This document shows, in pieces, positions 1 through 7,436 of a stretch of 19,300 nucleotides of DNA; positions within the stretch are counted from its first letter, which is position 1, and every line of letters starts with the position of its first letter. A program made the position numbers and the translations under genes. The notes under the pieces were generated by a model. It did no database searches. It was not told the origin of the DNA and was given only the letters and a program-made list of their open reading frames with translations. The stretch is taken from the NCBI GenBank assembly GCA_050260415.1, contig JBLNCE010000047.1, positions 1 through 19,300 of the forward strand, given 5' to 3'. The DNA comes from JBLNCE01 sp050260415. GTDB lineage: Bacteria > Bacillota > UBA4882 > JAAYXC01.

Positions 1-3
1 ATC

Positions 4-927
4 GTGTTGAATTCCTGGTGGGCGGGCGCGCTCAGGCTGGCGTCCCGGAAGGCCAAGGATGAGACGGACGTCAGGCAGGCGGCCGGGCTCCTCGAGGCCT
101 GGACCAGCATCATCGGCAATATCCTGCTCTTTGGGGTCAAGTTTACCATCGGCACGGCCATCCGCAGTATCTCGCTGGTCGCGGACTCATTCCATACCCT
201 CTCGGACGTGCTCACCTCGGTCGTGGTCCTGGCCGGCTTCAAGATCTCGGGCCGGGCGCCGGATCGGGAGCATCCCTTCGGCCACGGCCGCGGCGAGAGC
301 ATCGCCACCCTGGTCATCGCCATCCTCCTGGCCGTCGTGGGGGTCGAGTTCACCAGCCAGTCCGTGAGGCGGCTGCTCCATCCCGCGCCGGTCGCCGGCA
401 CGCTGCTCATCGCCGGTATCATGGTCGTCTCGGGCGTTCTGAAGGAACTCATGGCGTCCTTCTCCATCTGGCTCGGCCGCCGGATCGACTCGTCGACCCT
501 GATCGCGGACGCCTGGCACCATCGCAGCGACGCCATCGCCTCGGTGCTGGTCGCGGCGGCCATCGTCGGCGCCATCTTCAAGATCTACTGGCTGGACGGC
601 ATGCTCGGCATCGGCGTCTCGCTCCTAATCCTCTGGACCGGGTTCGATCTAGGGCGCGCCGCCACCAACAGCCTGCTGGGACGATCCCCGGACGAGCGGG
701 TCATCACCTGTATCCAGGAGGAAGCCGCCACCGTCAGCGGTGTGGTAGGCGTCCACGACGTCAGCGTGCACGAGTACGGACCGCATCTGGCCATCTCGCT
801 CCATGTGGAGGTGGAGCGCACCCTGGACGTCAGCCAGGCCCACCTGATCGCCGATGAAGTGGAACGCCGGATCGCCGTCCGGATGAACGCGCAGGCCGTG
901 GTGCATGTGGATCCTCTAGAAGGGTGA
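4..927 (+). CDS. Cation diffusion facilitator (CDF) family metal transporter
   Basis: This protein should export divalent metal ions (Zn, Fe, Mn or Co) from the cytoplasm in exchange for protons, as a membrane dimer. Two hallmark metal-binding segments are visible: ADSFHTLSD near residues 59-67 (helix II, D..H..SD) and ADAWHHRSD near residues 168-176 (helix V, H...D). Between and around them lie about six hydrophobic helices, and the last 80 residues form the soluble ferredoxin-like CDF C-terminal domain (SGVVGVHDVSVHEYGPHLAISLHVEV). The length of about 307 residues is usual for the family. The GTG at position 4 is the first possible start, but the frame is open to the window edge, so the true start may lie upstream. 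The metal specificity cannot be read from these motifs. Confidence 0.93.
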   Translation: MLNSWWAGALRLASRKAKDETDVRQAAGLLEAWTSIIGNILLFGVKFTIGTAIRSISLVADSFHTLSDVLTSVVVLAGFKISGRAPDREHPFGHGRGESIATLVIAILLAVVGVEFTSQSVRRLLHPAPVAGTLLIAGIMVVSGVLKELMASFSIWLGRRIDSSTLIADAWHHRSDAIASVLVAAAIVGAIFKIYWLDGMLGIGVSLLILWTGFDLGRAATNSLLGRSPDERVITCIQEEAATVSGVVGVHDVSVHEYGPHLAISLHVEVERTLDVSQAHLIADEVERRIAVRMNAQAVVHVDPLEG

Positions 928-1138
928 AGCCCGCAAAGAACCGGCAAGGAGAGATATGGGGAGCCAAAAAGGTTCCCTTTTCTTGTCAAGGATTCAGCAT
1001 TGGGCTTCATCAGGCCAAGCCGCGACGTGGCAAAGGCCGATTTGCGGGCCTGGGCGGATACATGTTCTATAAGCAAATGCGCCCCATCGTTTTTGACAAG
1101 CGCGAGGGTCTTTTCTGAAGGGATGCAAACCGCAAGTC

Positions 1139-1410
1139 ATGATGTCTGTTGATGAAGTCACCACCAGGTATGTTCGGCTGGAGTCAATCCATGCCTTGCA
1201 GATAATCGCGGAATATATCAGCGGTAAAAACGGCGGCTATTATAGTTTTGAATTAAACCTGGTCTTGCAAGACGGCAACCGGATCAATATCGTCGACCAT
1301 GGCAGAAGAGGCAAACTAGCCGAGGATGCGGGAGTCCTGGCTGAGTGTCCCGGTTTGGGATGCGACGGCGATTAATAGGCCCCCGATCGGCAATTCTTTC
1401 GTAACCGGAT
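1139..1410 (+). pseudogene. Frameshifted C-terminal remnant of a conserved protein of unknown function
   Basis: The open frame from 1139 to 1375 encodes a piece reading YSFELNLVLQDGNRINIVDHG followed by KLAEDAGVLAE, and then an unrelated tail. If the frame is shifted just after GVLAE (about 1344), the next bases read VPVWDATAINRP, which continues the pattern naturally (LAE..., VPVWDAT) as far as a stop at 1408-1410. This suggests a small deletion in the C-terminal part of a larger protein. The ELNLVL-DG-RINVVDHG pattern resembles the C-termini of some bacterial membrane proteins of unknown function, but this is from memory and I assign no name. No clear ribosome site precedes 1139, and the N-terminal membrane part is absent. 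Confidence 0.45.
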
Positions 1411-1590
1411 GATGAACTATATGAGGACGGTCGGCTCGGCCGGCTTCCGGACAAGGGCCGCTTGATTAGCGGCGAAAACGGGCTCGATGACATCCATCCG
1501 CTTACTGAGTCCGCGTCGTGACCAACGGCTCGCGGGCGTCGCGGGCGCCCAACGTTCTACGACATCCCATTAATCCCAGTCGAAATTGAG
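1411..1590. other. Intergenic stretch without a supportable gene
   Basis: Together with the inverted repeat that follows, this fills the gap between the broken gene ending at 1410 and the cupin gene that ends at 1696. Short frames exist, for example one reading DELYEDGRLGRLPDKGRL from 1408, which may be another gene scrap. None has a ribosome site or a recognisable domain. I see no promoter. Confidence 0.4.
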
Positions 1591-1651
1591 GTGGCGGCTC
1601 CTGATCCGTTGTGAAATAACGGGGTTGGGAAAGCAAAGGAGGAGCCGCCAC
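1591..1651. repeat. 12-bp perfect inverted repeat with an inner hairpin
   Basis: GTGGCGGCTCCT at 1591-1602 is exactly complementary to AGGAGCCGCCAC at 1640-1651. Inside the loop CCGTT (1606-1610) can pair with AACGG (1618-1622). The stem is strong but has no T-run on either side, so it is not a standard Rho-independent terminator. It lies 45 bases beyond the stop of the minus-strand cupin gene and could end that transcript, or it may be a remnant of a small mobile palindrome. Confidence 0.6.
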
Positions 1652-1695
1652 GGATAGGTGGCCGGCGTAGTAGGCGGCGGGTATTGGGCTGAGAA

Positions 1696-2250
1696 TTATA
1701 GGCCGTGAGCCTCTGCAGCATCTTCTTTGGTCTGATGAACGGTGCCATACGGATGCTGGGGTGGCGCATAAATAGAGTACAGTTTGAGCGGTTTGTTACC
1801 TGTATTGACGATATTATGCCATTTACCGGCAGGAATAAGTATTACGAAGTCGTCAGCGACATTTGTTTGATAGTCCAAATAGTCTTTCCTTTCCCCCATC
1901 TGTACGAGTCCTTGGCCTTCTTCAATGCGTATGAACTGGTCAACGTCTGGATGCATCTCTAGCCCTATGTCCTCGCCAACCCCGATGCTCATCAAGGTAA
2001 GCTGCAAATGGCGCCCCGTCCATAGCGCGATACGAAAACAATTATTCTGTTTAGTGGCTTCTTCAATATTGACCACAAAAGGCTCTGGTCCATAATCCCT
2101 AAGAGGAATATACTGTTGAGGATAGTGTGGATAATTTGTCGATTGGTTGCATAAGTAAGAATATGGACACATTCTATACATGTTATTAGGATTATGCATT
2201 GACGTGTCAACATGGTAAGGGTATGGATTATTGATATTGTTCATTTTCAT
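1696..2250 (-). CDS. Cupin domain-containing protein (AT-rich, probably imported)
   Basis: This is a single-domain cupin of 184 residues. The first 65 residues are rich in Asn, Tyr, Pro and His (NPYPYHVD, YPHYPQQYIPLRDYG). The cupin barrel follows, with motif 1 around GLEMHPDVDQFIRIEEGQG and motif 2 around IPAGKWHNIVNTG; the His residues are the likely metal ligands. The wording closely follows a cupin family common in Clostridia and Bacilli, so I infer a Bacillota source; the reaction is unknown. The gene is strikingly AT-rich compared with all neighbours. The minus strand upstream carries GGAAAGGA very close to ATG 2250; a second ATG at 2244 is better spaced and may be the true start. It stands alone, with decayed DNA on both sides. 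Confidence 0.88.
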   Translation of the reverse strand: MKMNNINNPYPYHVDTSMHNPNNMYRMCPYSYLCNQSTNYPHYPQQYIPLRDYGPEPFVVNIEEATKQNNCFRIALWTGRHLQLTLMSIGVGEDIGLEMHPDVDQFIRIEEGQGLVQMGERKDYLDYQTNVADDFVILIPAGKWHNIVNTGNKPLKLYSIYAPPQHPYGTVHQTKEDAAEAHGL

Positions 2251-2314
2251 TTTTCCTTTCCAGGCTTGTTTATTGTATTATATGCCCTAAGTCCAGTGGT
2301 TGTGCCTTTAGTCG

Positions 2315-2421
2315 CTACCCTTTACCGAAGACAAGCTGCTGGCCATCGGCGCGACCCTTGAAGCGGCCATCACCGGGATTTTCGGCCGTCTTTGCAGGAG
2401 GATGCGGAGCCCCGATAAATA
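2315..2421 (+). pseudogene. Short gene tail, possibly the C-terminus of an amidase
   Basis: After an in-frame stop at 2309-2311, this frame reads LPFTEDKLLAIGATLEAAI and ends at a TAG at 2419-2421. The pattern (G/L-PF-x-ED-x-LLAIG-x-xLE) resembles the last helix of amidase-signature enzymes. No start codon or upstream gene body is present, so at most this is a leftover 3' end. The match is short and the assignment tentative. The 2251-2545 gap holds nothing else recognisable except the dyad at 2507-2535. Confidence 0.28.
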
Positions 2422-2506
2422 GACAAAATAACCGCCCCATTCGCCCCAGATAGGATTGGATATCGCCCAAAATAGACCGAAGGATCGCGCGAAATTTCGG
2501 CGCCAT

Positions 2507-2535
2507 TCCGTTCATTATGATATACTATGAACGGA
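2507..2535 (+). promoter_or_regulatory. Dyad flanking a TATACT box upstream of the broken Uma2-like gene
   Basis: TCCGTTCAT (2507-2515) and ATGAACGGA (2527-2535) are perfect 9-base inverted arms around an 11-base AT centre that contains TATGAT and TATACT, both good -10 candidates. The right arm runs into the GGAGG ribosome site (2533-2537) of the gene starting at 2546. The dyad could be an operator over a promoter, or an RNA hairpin that hides the ribosome site. I found no convincing -35 box. Confidence 0.4.
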
Positions 2536-2545
2536 GGCGATTGGC

Positions 2546-2751
2546 ATGGGAGCGGACGAGCATCGGGCAGGCGCCGTCTCCTACGAAGAGTTCATGCAGG
2601 TCTGCGAGAAGAGCACCCTGCGCATGGAGTATATCAACGGGGAGATCCACCTCCTGGGCGCACCCGATCTCGGCCATCAGGAGATCCTCGGCCGGCTGTG
2701 CGGTGGGACTGCATCGTTCCCGACGAAGCTCGCGATCTGTACGGATACTAG
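2546..2751 (+). pseudogene. Truncated, frameshifted Uma2-family (DUF820) protein
   Basis: From ATG 2546, behind a good GGAGG site, the frame reads AVSYEEFMQVCEKSTLRMEYINGEIHLL (given here only as key parts: YEEF, RMEYINGEI, HQEILGRL). This is the typical N-terminus of Uma2 proteins, PD-(D/E)XK nuclease-fold proteins that are abundant in some bacteria. Family members run to roughly 180-200 residues; here the recognisable part stops at GRL, about residue 52 (near 2700). The frame then passes into unrelated sequence that overlaps the next gene. Another frame, ending DEARDLYGY at 2751, may hold the original 3' end, implying an internal deletion plus frameshift. The catalytic region is missing, so no activity is expected. 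Confidence 0.6.
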
Positions 2752-2762
2752 AGGTGAAGCTC

Positions 2763-3287
2763 ATGAGGACAGTCGTGGTTTACAAGTCAAAATCAGGTTT
2801 TGTGAAGAAATATGCGGAATGGATCGCAACGGAACTTGCTGCCGATCTTTTTGAGGCCGCAAATATCTCCGTCGACAAGTTGACCGCTTATGACAACATC
2901 ATTTACGGCGGCGGTTTGTATATTGCCGGCATCAACGGCGTGAAGCTGATCACGAAGAACCTGGACAGACTCAGCGGCAAGAAAATTGCCGTTTTTGCCA
3001 CGGGTGCGACGCCCGAGAGAGAAGAGACCATCGATGAAGTGAAGAACAAGAACTTCACGCCGGAACAACAGAAACAGATCCGCTTCTTTTATCTGCGGGG
3101 TGGATTTGATTTTCAGAAGCTGCAGCCGGTCGATAAGGTTCTCATGACGCTGTTGAGATGGAAACTGCGGCGGAGGAAGACCCCTACCGCCGACGAGCGA
3201 GGAATGCTCGCGGCCTACGCCAGACCGGTGGATTTTACGAGCAAGAAGAACATTCATGCGTTAATCTCCTATTTTACTTCCAAGTGA
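2763..3287 (+). CDS. Flavodoxin domain-containing protein
   Basis: This 174-residue protein begins MRTVVVYKSKSGFVKKYAEWIA, in which the loop KSKSGFVKKYA matches the phosphate-binding loop for FMN in flavodoxins. A second typical strand and loop follow, YDNIIYGGGLYIAGINGV, then KKIAVFATGATP. It belongs to the flavodoxin-like group that includes HemG-type protoporphyrinogen oxidases, but HemG identity is not supported and the redox partner is unknown. It should be a soluble cytoplasmic electron carrier or reductase. ATG 2763 is chosen because GAGGTG sits 7 bases upstream and the FMN loop lies at the very N-terminus; the open frame further upstream is remnant DNA. It is followed by a 175-base gap with no clear gene. 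Confidence 0.85.
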   Translation: MRTVVVYKSKSGFVKKYAEWIATELAADLFEAANISVDKLTAYDNIIYGGGLYIAGINGVKLITKNLDRLSGKKIAVFATGATPEREETIDEVKNKNFTPEQQKQIRFFYLRGGFDFQKLQPVDKVLMTLLRWKLRRRKTPTADERGMLAAYARPVDFTSKKNIHALISYFTSK

Positions 3288-3462
3288 TCTGTCAAGGACA
3301 ACTGAGATGTCCGGCAAGTCCCGGAAGTAAGCCTGATAACCATCCCAGCCAGTTCTTGGGGGAGTTGGGCGCGGTTTTCGGGGCCTCACATCCACCCGCA
3401 CTTCCCGAATGTCAGGCATAGCTGGCAGGAATGCCGCGCCCAAAAGCGAAATGATCTCGACC

Positions 3463-4275
3463 ATGAGTCTCACATACGAAGAATTCAAAAAAGAAGCCGC
3501 CGCGCTGACCGGCGTCGACCTCACCGCCTACAAGAGCCAGCAGATGGACCGGCGCCTGCATTCCCTCATGGGACTCTGGGGCGTCGCCACCTACGATGAG
3601 TATCTCCACGCCCTGCGGACCGACGAAGCCCGTTTCAACGAGTTTCAAAAGAAGCTCACCATCAACGTCTCCGAGTTCTTTCGCAACCCGGAGCGTTTTG
3701 AGGAACTGAACACGGTGGTGCTGCCCGAGCTGTTCCAGGCGGGGCGGCCGCTCCGCATCTGGAGCGCCGGGTGCTCGAACGGAGCCGAGGCATACACACT
3801 CGCCATCCTAATCAAGGAATCCGGCTTCACATATGGCGCGCGAATTCTGGGCACGGATATCGATCGTGAGAGCTTGCGCCGCGCCCATCTCGGCGTCTAT
3901 ACGCAGAACGAGGTCAGGTGCGTGCCGCCGCACATCCTGGAACGCTATTTCACGGCGGACGACCGCAGTTATCGTCTGGCGGAACGCATCAAGGTCATGG
4001 TGGACTTCAAATTCCACAACCTACTGCACGGTCGTTTCGACGGCCAGTATGACTTGATTCTCTGCCGCAACGTGGTCATCTACCTGACGGAAGCGGCCAA
4101 GGACGAACTCTACCGGAAGCTCTGCGCCGTGCTGCGGCCGGGCGGCTATCTGATGGTGGGGGGCACGGAGCCGCTCTTGAACTTCAAGGAATTTGGGCTG
4201 GAAAACCCTTTGACCGCCTTCTACCGCAAGCTTCCCCCGGCGGCGCCCGGTAAGCTTGGCCAGGCGGTCAGGTGA
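3463..4275 (+). CDS. cheR: CheR-type protein-glutamate O-methyltransferase
   Basis: The product (270 residues) should transfer methyl groups from S-adenosylmethionine to glutamates of chemoreceptors. An N-terminal helical CheR domain (residues 1-70, with MDRRLHSLMGLWG and FQKKLTINVSEFFRNPERF) is followed by the SAM-binding domain. The nucleotide loop IWSAGCSNGAEAYTLAI lies near residue 98, the acidic GTDID comes next, then FHNLLHGRFDGQYDLILCRNVVIYL and RPGGYLMVGGTE. Length and motifs fit a complete enzyme. ATG 3463 is preferred because family members begin close to LTYEEF; ATG 3451 and ATG 3409 are alternatives, and none has a strong ribosome site. No other chemotaxis gene lies nearby, so it is an orphan copy. 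The receptor it modifies cannot be inferred. Confidence 0.9.
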   Translation: MSLTYEEFKKEAAALTGVDLTAYKSQQMDRRLHSLMGLWGVATYDEYLHALRTDEARFNEFQKKLTINVSEFFRNPERFEELNTVVLPELFQAGRPLRIWSAGCSNGAEAYTLAILIKESGFTYGARILGTDIDRESLRRAHLGVYTQNEVRCVPPHILERYFTADDRSYRLAERIKVMVDFKFHNLLHGRFDGQYDLILCRNVVIYLTEAAKDELYRKLCAVLRPGGYLMVGGTEPLLNFKEFGLENPLTAFYRKLPPAAPGKLGQAVR

Positions 4276-4330
4276 TTTAGGAGTACCAAAGGGAAATATC
4301 GGAGCCACAGCTTTCTTACAGTGTATTCAA

Positions 4331-4364
4331 CCTTTTGCCTCTTACCTTTTGCCTATTGCCTGTC
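4331..4364 (+). repeat. Degenerate 7-base-period intergenic repeat, copy A
   Basis: The stretch is built of variants of one short word: ttttgcc, tcttacc, ttttgcc, tattgcc. It lies between cheR and acpS, just before the acpS ribosome site. Related tracts occur at 8549-8578 and, in reverse orientation, at 10996-11026. Confidence 0.5.
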
Positions 4365-4381
4365 TTTATGGAGGGAGCGCC

Positions 4382-4765
4382 CTGGTCATCGGCATCGGTG
4401 TCGACCTCGTGGAGATCGAACGGGTACGGGCGGTGATGACCCGTTCCGTGAGGTTTCTGGAGAGGGTATTTTCGCCGCGGGAGAGAACGCTTTGCGGCGG
4501 GAGGCCCTGGCGTCTGGCGGGCCGGCTGGCGGCCAAGGAGGCCATGCTCAAGGCGATCGGCACCGGCTTGCGCGGCTTTTCCTGGCAGCAGATCGAGATC
4601 CTGGCGGACGATCTCGGCGCGCCCGTGGTCTTTTGCCATGGCAACTTCGCCCGGGCCTTGCAGGCGCGGGGGGTGGCCAGAATCCATGTTTCCATCAGCC
4701 ACTCCAGGGAATATGCCGTGGCGCAGGTCTTGTTGGAGGGAGGTGACGGCGCGTGCGCGTCCTGA
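4382..4765 (+). CDS. acpS: Holo-[acyl-carrier-protein] synthase
   Basis: AcpS transfers 4'-phosphopantetheine from coenzyme A to a serine of acyl carrier protein, activating fatty-acid synthesis. The sequence shows IGIGVDLVEIERV with the metal-binding Asp, RVFSPRE, RLAGRLAAKEAMLKAIGTG with the catalytic Glu (residue 53 here), and HVSISHSREYAVA near the end. The 127-residue length is normal. The start is unusual: no ATG, GTG or TTG lies in frame between a TTG at 4352 and the essential Asp, but CTG 4382 sits six bases behind GGAGGGA and places the Asp at residue 8, where the family has it. I therefore propose a CTG start. The 3' end overlaps nnr by 13 bases, so translation is probably coupled. 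Confidence 0.9.
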   Translation: MVIGIGVDLVEIERVRAVMTRSVRFLERVFSPRERTLCGGRPWRLAGRLAAKEAMLKAIGTGLRGFSWQQIEILADDLGAPVVFCHGNFARALQARGVARIHVSISHSREYAVAQVLLEGGDGACAS

Positions 4766-6303
4766 CCGGGCGGGAGATGGCGGCGCTGGACAGAAGAGCC
4801 CAGGCGGAGTTTGGTCTGCCGGGGCTCATTTTGATGGAGAACGCGGGCCGGGCGGTGGCCGACTTTGTCGAGAAGCGATACGGGCACGGCGTGAAAGTGG
4901 GGATCATCTGTGGTCCGGGTAACAACGGGGGTGACGGTTTGGTCGCCGGCCGCCATCTGGCCCTCGCCGGGTGCCGGGTGGAGATGTGGCTCGGCGCCGA
5001 TGAGGCGGATTACGAGGGGGATGCCCTCACCAACCTCAAGATCGTCAAGGCGCTCGGCCTGGTACCGCGTCCATTGTCTCTTTTGGAACCAGGGGTTTTG
5101 CGAGAGACCCTCTCCGGACTCGACGTGCTCATCGACGCCTTCTTCGGGACGGGGTTCCGCGGCGCGCCGCGGCCGGAGGCGGCATGGGTGCTGCGTGCCG
5201 TGAACGAATCCCGACGCCCCGTAGTGGCGGTGGACATCCCGTCCGGGGTGGACGCGGATACGGGAGCTGTGCCGGGAGAGGCCATCCGGGCGGAGGCGAC
5301 GGTAACCTTTGCCCTGCCGAAGCTCGGCTGCTTCCTCTACCCCGGGGCCGGGCACTGCGGGGAACTGGTCGTGGCCCCTATTTCCCTGCCGGTGGACGAT
5401 GTCTCCGCCTGCGAGCGGTTCCTGACCGAAGCGGGCGATGTGTGCTCCATGTTGCCGCGCCGGCCGCGCGAGGCACATAAGGGCTTGAACGGCCATGTCA
5501 TCGTCGTCGGAGGATCGGCGGGACTGACCGGCGCACCGTTTCTGGCCGCGCGCGGAGCCTTGCGGGCGGGCGCCGGCCTTGCCACCGTATTGCTCCCGGA
5601 AAGTGCCCAAGCATGGGACAAACCGGCGGAGATCATGATCCGCAGTCTGCCCGCCGGCCCGGGGGGAGGATTCGGCCCCGCGGCCGCGCGAAGTCTTCCG
5701 GCCTGCCTGGCCCGCGCGGATGTGCTCGCCGTGGGACCCGGTATGGGCCAGGACCCCGGGACATGGGCTTTTTTGGCGGCTGTGCTCGAGACCTGGACAG
5801 GTCCCCTGATCCTCGACGCGGACGGTTTGAACCTCTTGGCCGCGCATGCGGACACCGTTCCCGCCAGGCGCGGGCCGCTGATAATGACGCCGCATCCCGG
5901 AGAGATGGCCAGGTTGGCAGGGATGACCATCGCGGGCGTGCAGGAAAACCGCATCGACTGCGCACTGCGCGCGGCTTCCCGTTGGCAGGCGACCGTGGTA
6001 TTGAAAGGCGTGCCGACGGTCATCGCCTCGCCCGCGGGGAAGGTCTGGCTGAATCCCACGGGCGACCCGGCCATGGCCGCCGGCGGCATGGGTGATGTCC
6101 TGACGGGCGCCATCGCCGCCCTGATCGGGCAGGGGATGGACCCCATGGATGCCGCCGTGGCCGGCGTATACCTTCATGGATTGGCCGGAGAACTGGCGGC
6201 AAGCGCGACCGGAGGGCCTGGTATCCTGGCCGGCGAAGTCGCCGATCTCCTCCCGGCCGCGGTAAGGAAGGTGAAGTCGGAATGTCGCGCTATCCCGAAC
6301 TGA
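4753..6303 (+). CDS. nnr: Bifunctional NAD(P)H-hydrate epimerase / ADP-dependent NAD(P)HX dehydratase
   Basis: The enzyme repairs damaged nicotinamide cofactors. The N-terminal NnrE (YjeF) domain, roughly residues 1-215, epimerises R- and S-NAD(P)HX and shows NAGRAVADF, GPGNNGGDGLVAGRHLA and VVAVDIPSGVDADTG. The C-terminal NnrD domain, roughly residues 235-505, dehydrates S-NAD(P)HX at the cost of ADP. It shows VVGGSAGLTGAP, AVGPGMGQD, LILDADGLN, MTPHPGEMARL and GDPAMAAGGMGDVLTG (near residue 443), the kinase-like nucleotide site. At 516 residues it is a full-length fusion. The GTG start at 4753 gives the expected MRVLTGREMAALD opening. It overlaps acpS by 13 bases and alr by 22 bases, and this acpS-nnr-alr order is common in Bacillota. 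Confidence 0.95.
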   Translation: MRVLTGREMAALDRRAQAEFGLPGLILMENAGRAVADFVEKRYGHGVKVGIICGPGNNGGDGLVAGRHLALAGCRVEMWLGADEADYEGDALTNLKIVKALGLVPRPLSLLEPGVLRETLSGLDVLIDAFFGTGFRGAPRPEAAWVLRAVNESRRPVVAVDIPSGVDADTGAVPGEAIRAEATVTFALPKLGCFLYPGAGHCGELVVAPISLPVDDVSACERFLTEAGDVCSMLPRRPREAHKGLNGHVIVVGGSAGLTGAPFLAARGALRAGAGLATVLLPESAQAWDKPAEIMIRSLPAGPGGGFGPAAARSLPACLARADVLAVGPGMGQDPGTWAFLAAVLETWTGPLILDADGLNLLAAHADTVPARRGPLIMTPHPGEMARLAGMTIAGVQENRIDCALRAASRWQATVVLKGVPTVIASPAGKVWLNPTGDPAMAAGGMGDVLTGAIAALIGQGMDPMDAAVAGVYLHGLAGELAASATGGPGILAGEVADLLPAAVRKVKSECRAIPN

Positions 6304-7436
6304 TTCGTCCGGTCTGGGCCGAGGTGGATCTCGGCGCGATCGGACATAACGTGCATGAGATCAGGCGCCTCGTGGGTCCCAAGCCGAAGATCATGGCTGT
6401 GGTCAAGGCGGACGCTTACGGGCACGGCGCGGTTCGGGTCGCGCGCGCGGCGCTGGCGGCAGGCGCGGACTGGTTCGGCGTTTCGCTTCCCGAAGAAGGA
6501 ATCGCATTGCGGCAGGCCGGGTTGGCCGCGCCTATTCTCGTCCTGAGTCCGCTGCAACTCAGCCAGGTGGAACCAGTCCTGGCGCATCGGCTCACACCGA
6601 CCGTCTGTCAGCGCGAGGCGGTGCAAGCACTGTCCGAAGCGGCCGCGGCGCGGGGAGAAACGGTTTCCGTACATCTCAAGGTGGACACGGGCATGGGCCG
6701 CGTCGGGATCTCGCCCGTCGAGGCGCTCTCATTCGCGGCCTGGCTTCGCACTCTGCCCGGCCTGAGCCTGGGCGGGGTTTATTCGCATCTTGCCAAAGCG
6801 GACGAGCGGGACAAGACGCACGCGGAGAAGCAGATCCAAGCCTTTCAGCGCGTTTGCGGCGCCTTGATCGCGTCGGGCATCGACCCGGGACTCTGTCATC
6901 TGGCCAACTCCGCCGCCATCATCGATCTGCCCCGGGCGCATTTCGACCTCGTGCGCGCGGGGATCATGCTCTACGGGCTGAGGCCTTCCGCTGAGGTGGA
7001 CATGACGGGGGTCGAGCTGAGACCCGCTTTCTCCCTCCACGCTAGAGCGGTCTTTGTCAAGCGGGTACCGCCTGAGACGGGCATCAGCTACGGCCAGATC
7101 TATACGACAGCGGCCGCGGCCACCATCGCCACGATTCCGATCGGCTACGCCGACGGTTGGTCGAGGTTGCTTACGGGCAAGGCGGAGGCATTGATGCGGG
7201 GTAGGCGTTATCCGATCGTGGGCCGGATCTGCATGGACCAGTGCATGGTCGATCTCGGACCGGACGAGGCCGCGATCGGCGAGGAGGCGGTCTTGATCGG
7301 CCGCCAGGGCCAGGGCGAGATCACCGCCGATGAGGTGGCGGAAAAGCTGGGGACGATCAATTACGAGGTGATCTGCATGATCAGCGACCGCGTGCCGAGG
7401 GTATACGTCGATGCCTCTGCAGGAGGTCCCTCTTGA
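6282..7436 (+). CDS. alr: Alanine racemase
   Basis: Alr is a pyridoxal-phosphate enzyme that makes D-alanine for peptidoglycan. The fold-type III barrel begins after RPVWAEVDLGAIGHNV, and the cofactor lysine is K42 in VVKADAYGHG. The second catalytic base, the Tyr of ISYGQIY, is residue 270, followed by IPIGYADGWSR and GRICMDQCMVDLG, the cofactor phosphate and substrate loops. At 384 residues the protein is complete. ATG 6282 is chosen because AAGGAAGGTG lies just upstream and the protein then starts a few residues before the conserved barrel. The start lies inside the end of nnr, so translation is probably coupled. An AGGAGG site within its last codons serves a short frame that begins on its stop codon. 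Confidence 0.97.
   Translation: MSRYPELIRPVWAEVDLGAIGHNVHEIRRLVGPKPKIMAVVKADAYGHGAVRVARAALAAGADWFGVSLPEEGIALRQAGLAAPILVLSPLQLSQVEPVLAHRLTPTVCQREAVQALSEAAAARGETVSVHLKVDTGMGRVGISPVEALSFAAWLRTLPGLSLGGVYSHLAKADERDKTHAEKQIQAFQRVCGALIASGIDPGLCHLANSAAIIDLPRAHFDLVRAGIMLYGLRPSAEVDMTGVELRPAFSLHARAVFVKRVPPETGISYGQIYTTAAAATIATIPIGYADGWSRLLTGKAEALMRGRRYPIVGRICMDQCMVDLGPDEAAIGEEAVLIGRQGQGEITADEVAEKLGTINYEVICMISDRVPRVYVDASAGGPS

Noticed and set aside
924..1118. A 64-codon plus-strand frame after the CDF gene
   Set aside because: No ribosome site, no recognisable motif, basic and irregular composition. At best it is another gene scrap (it ends RPIVFDKREGLF).
4366..6177. A very long minus-strand open frame (about 600 codons) opposite acpS and nnr
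   Set aside because: It is a by-product of high GC in the plus-strand genes. The translation is low in complexity, with no domain, and the plus-strand genes carry unmistakable catalytic motifs.
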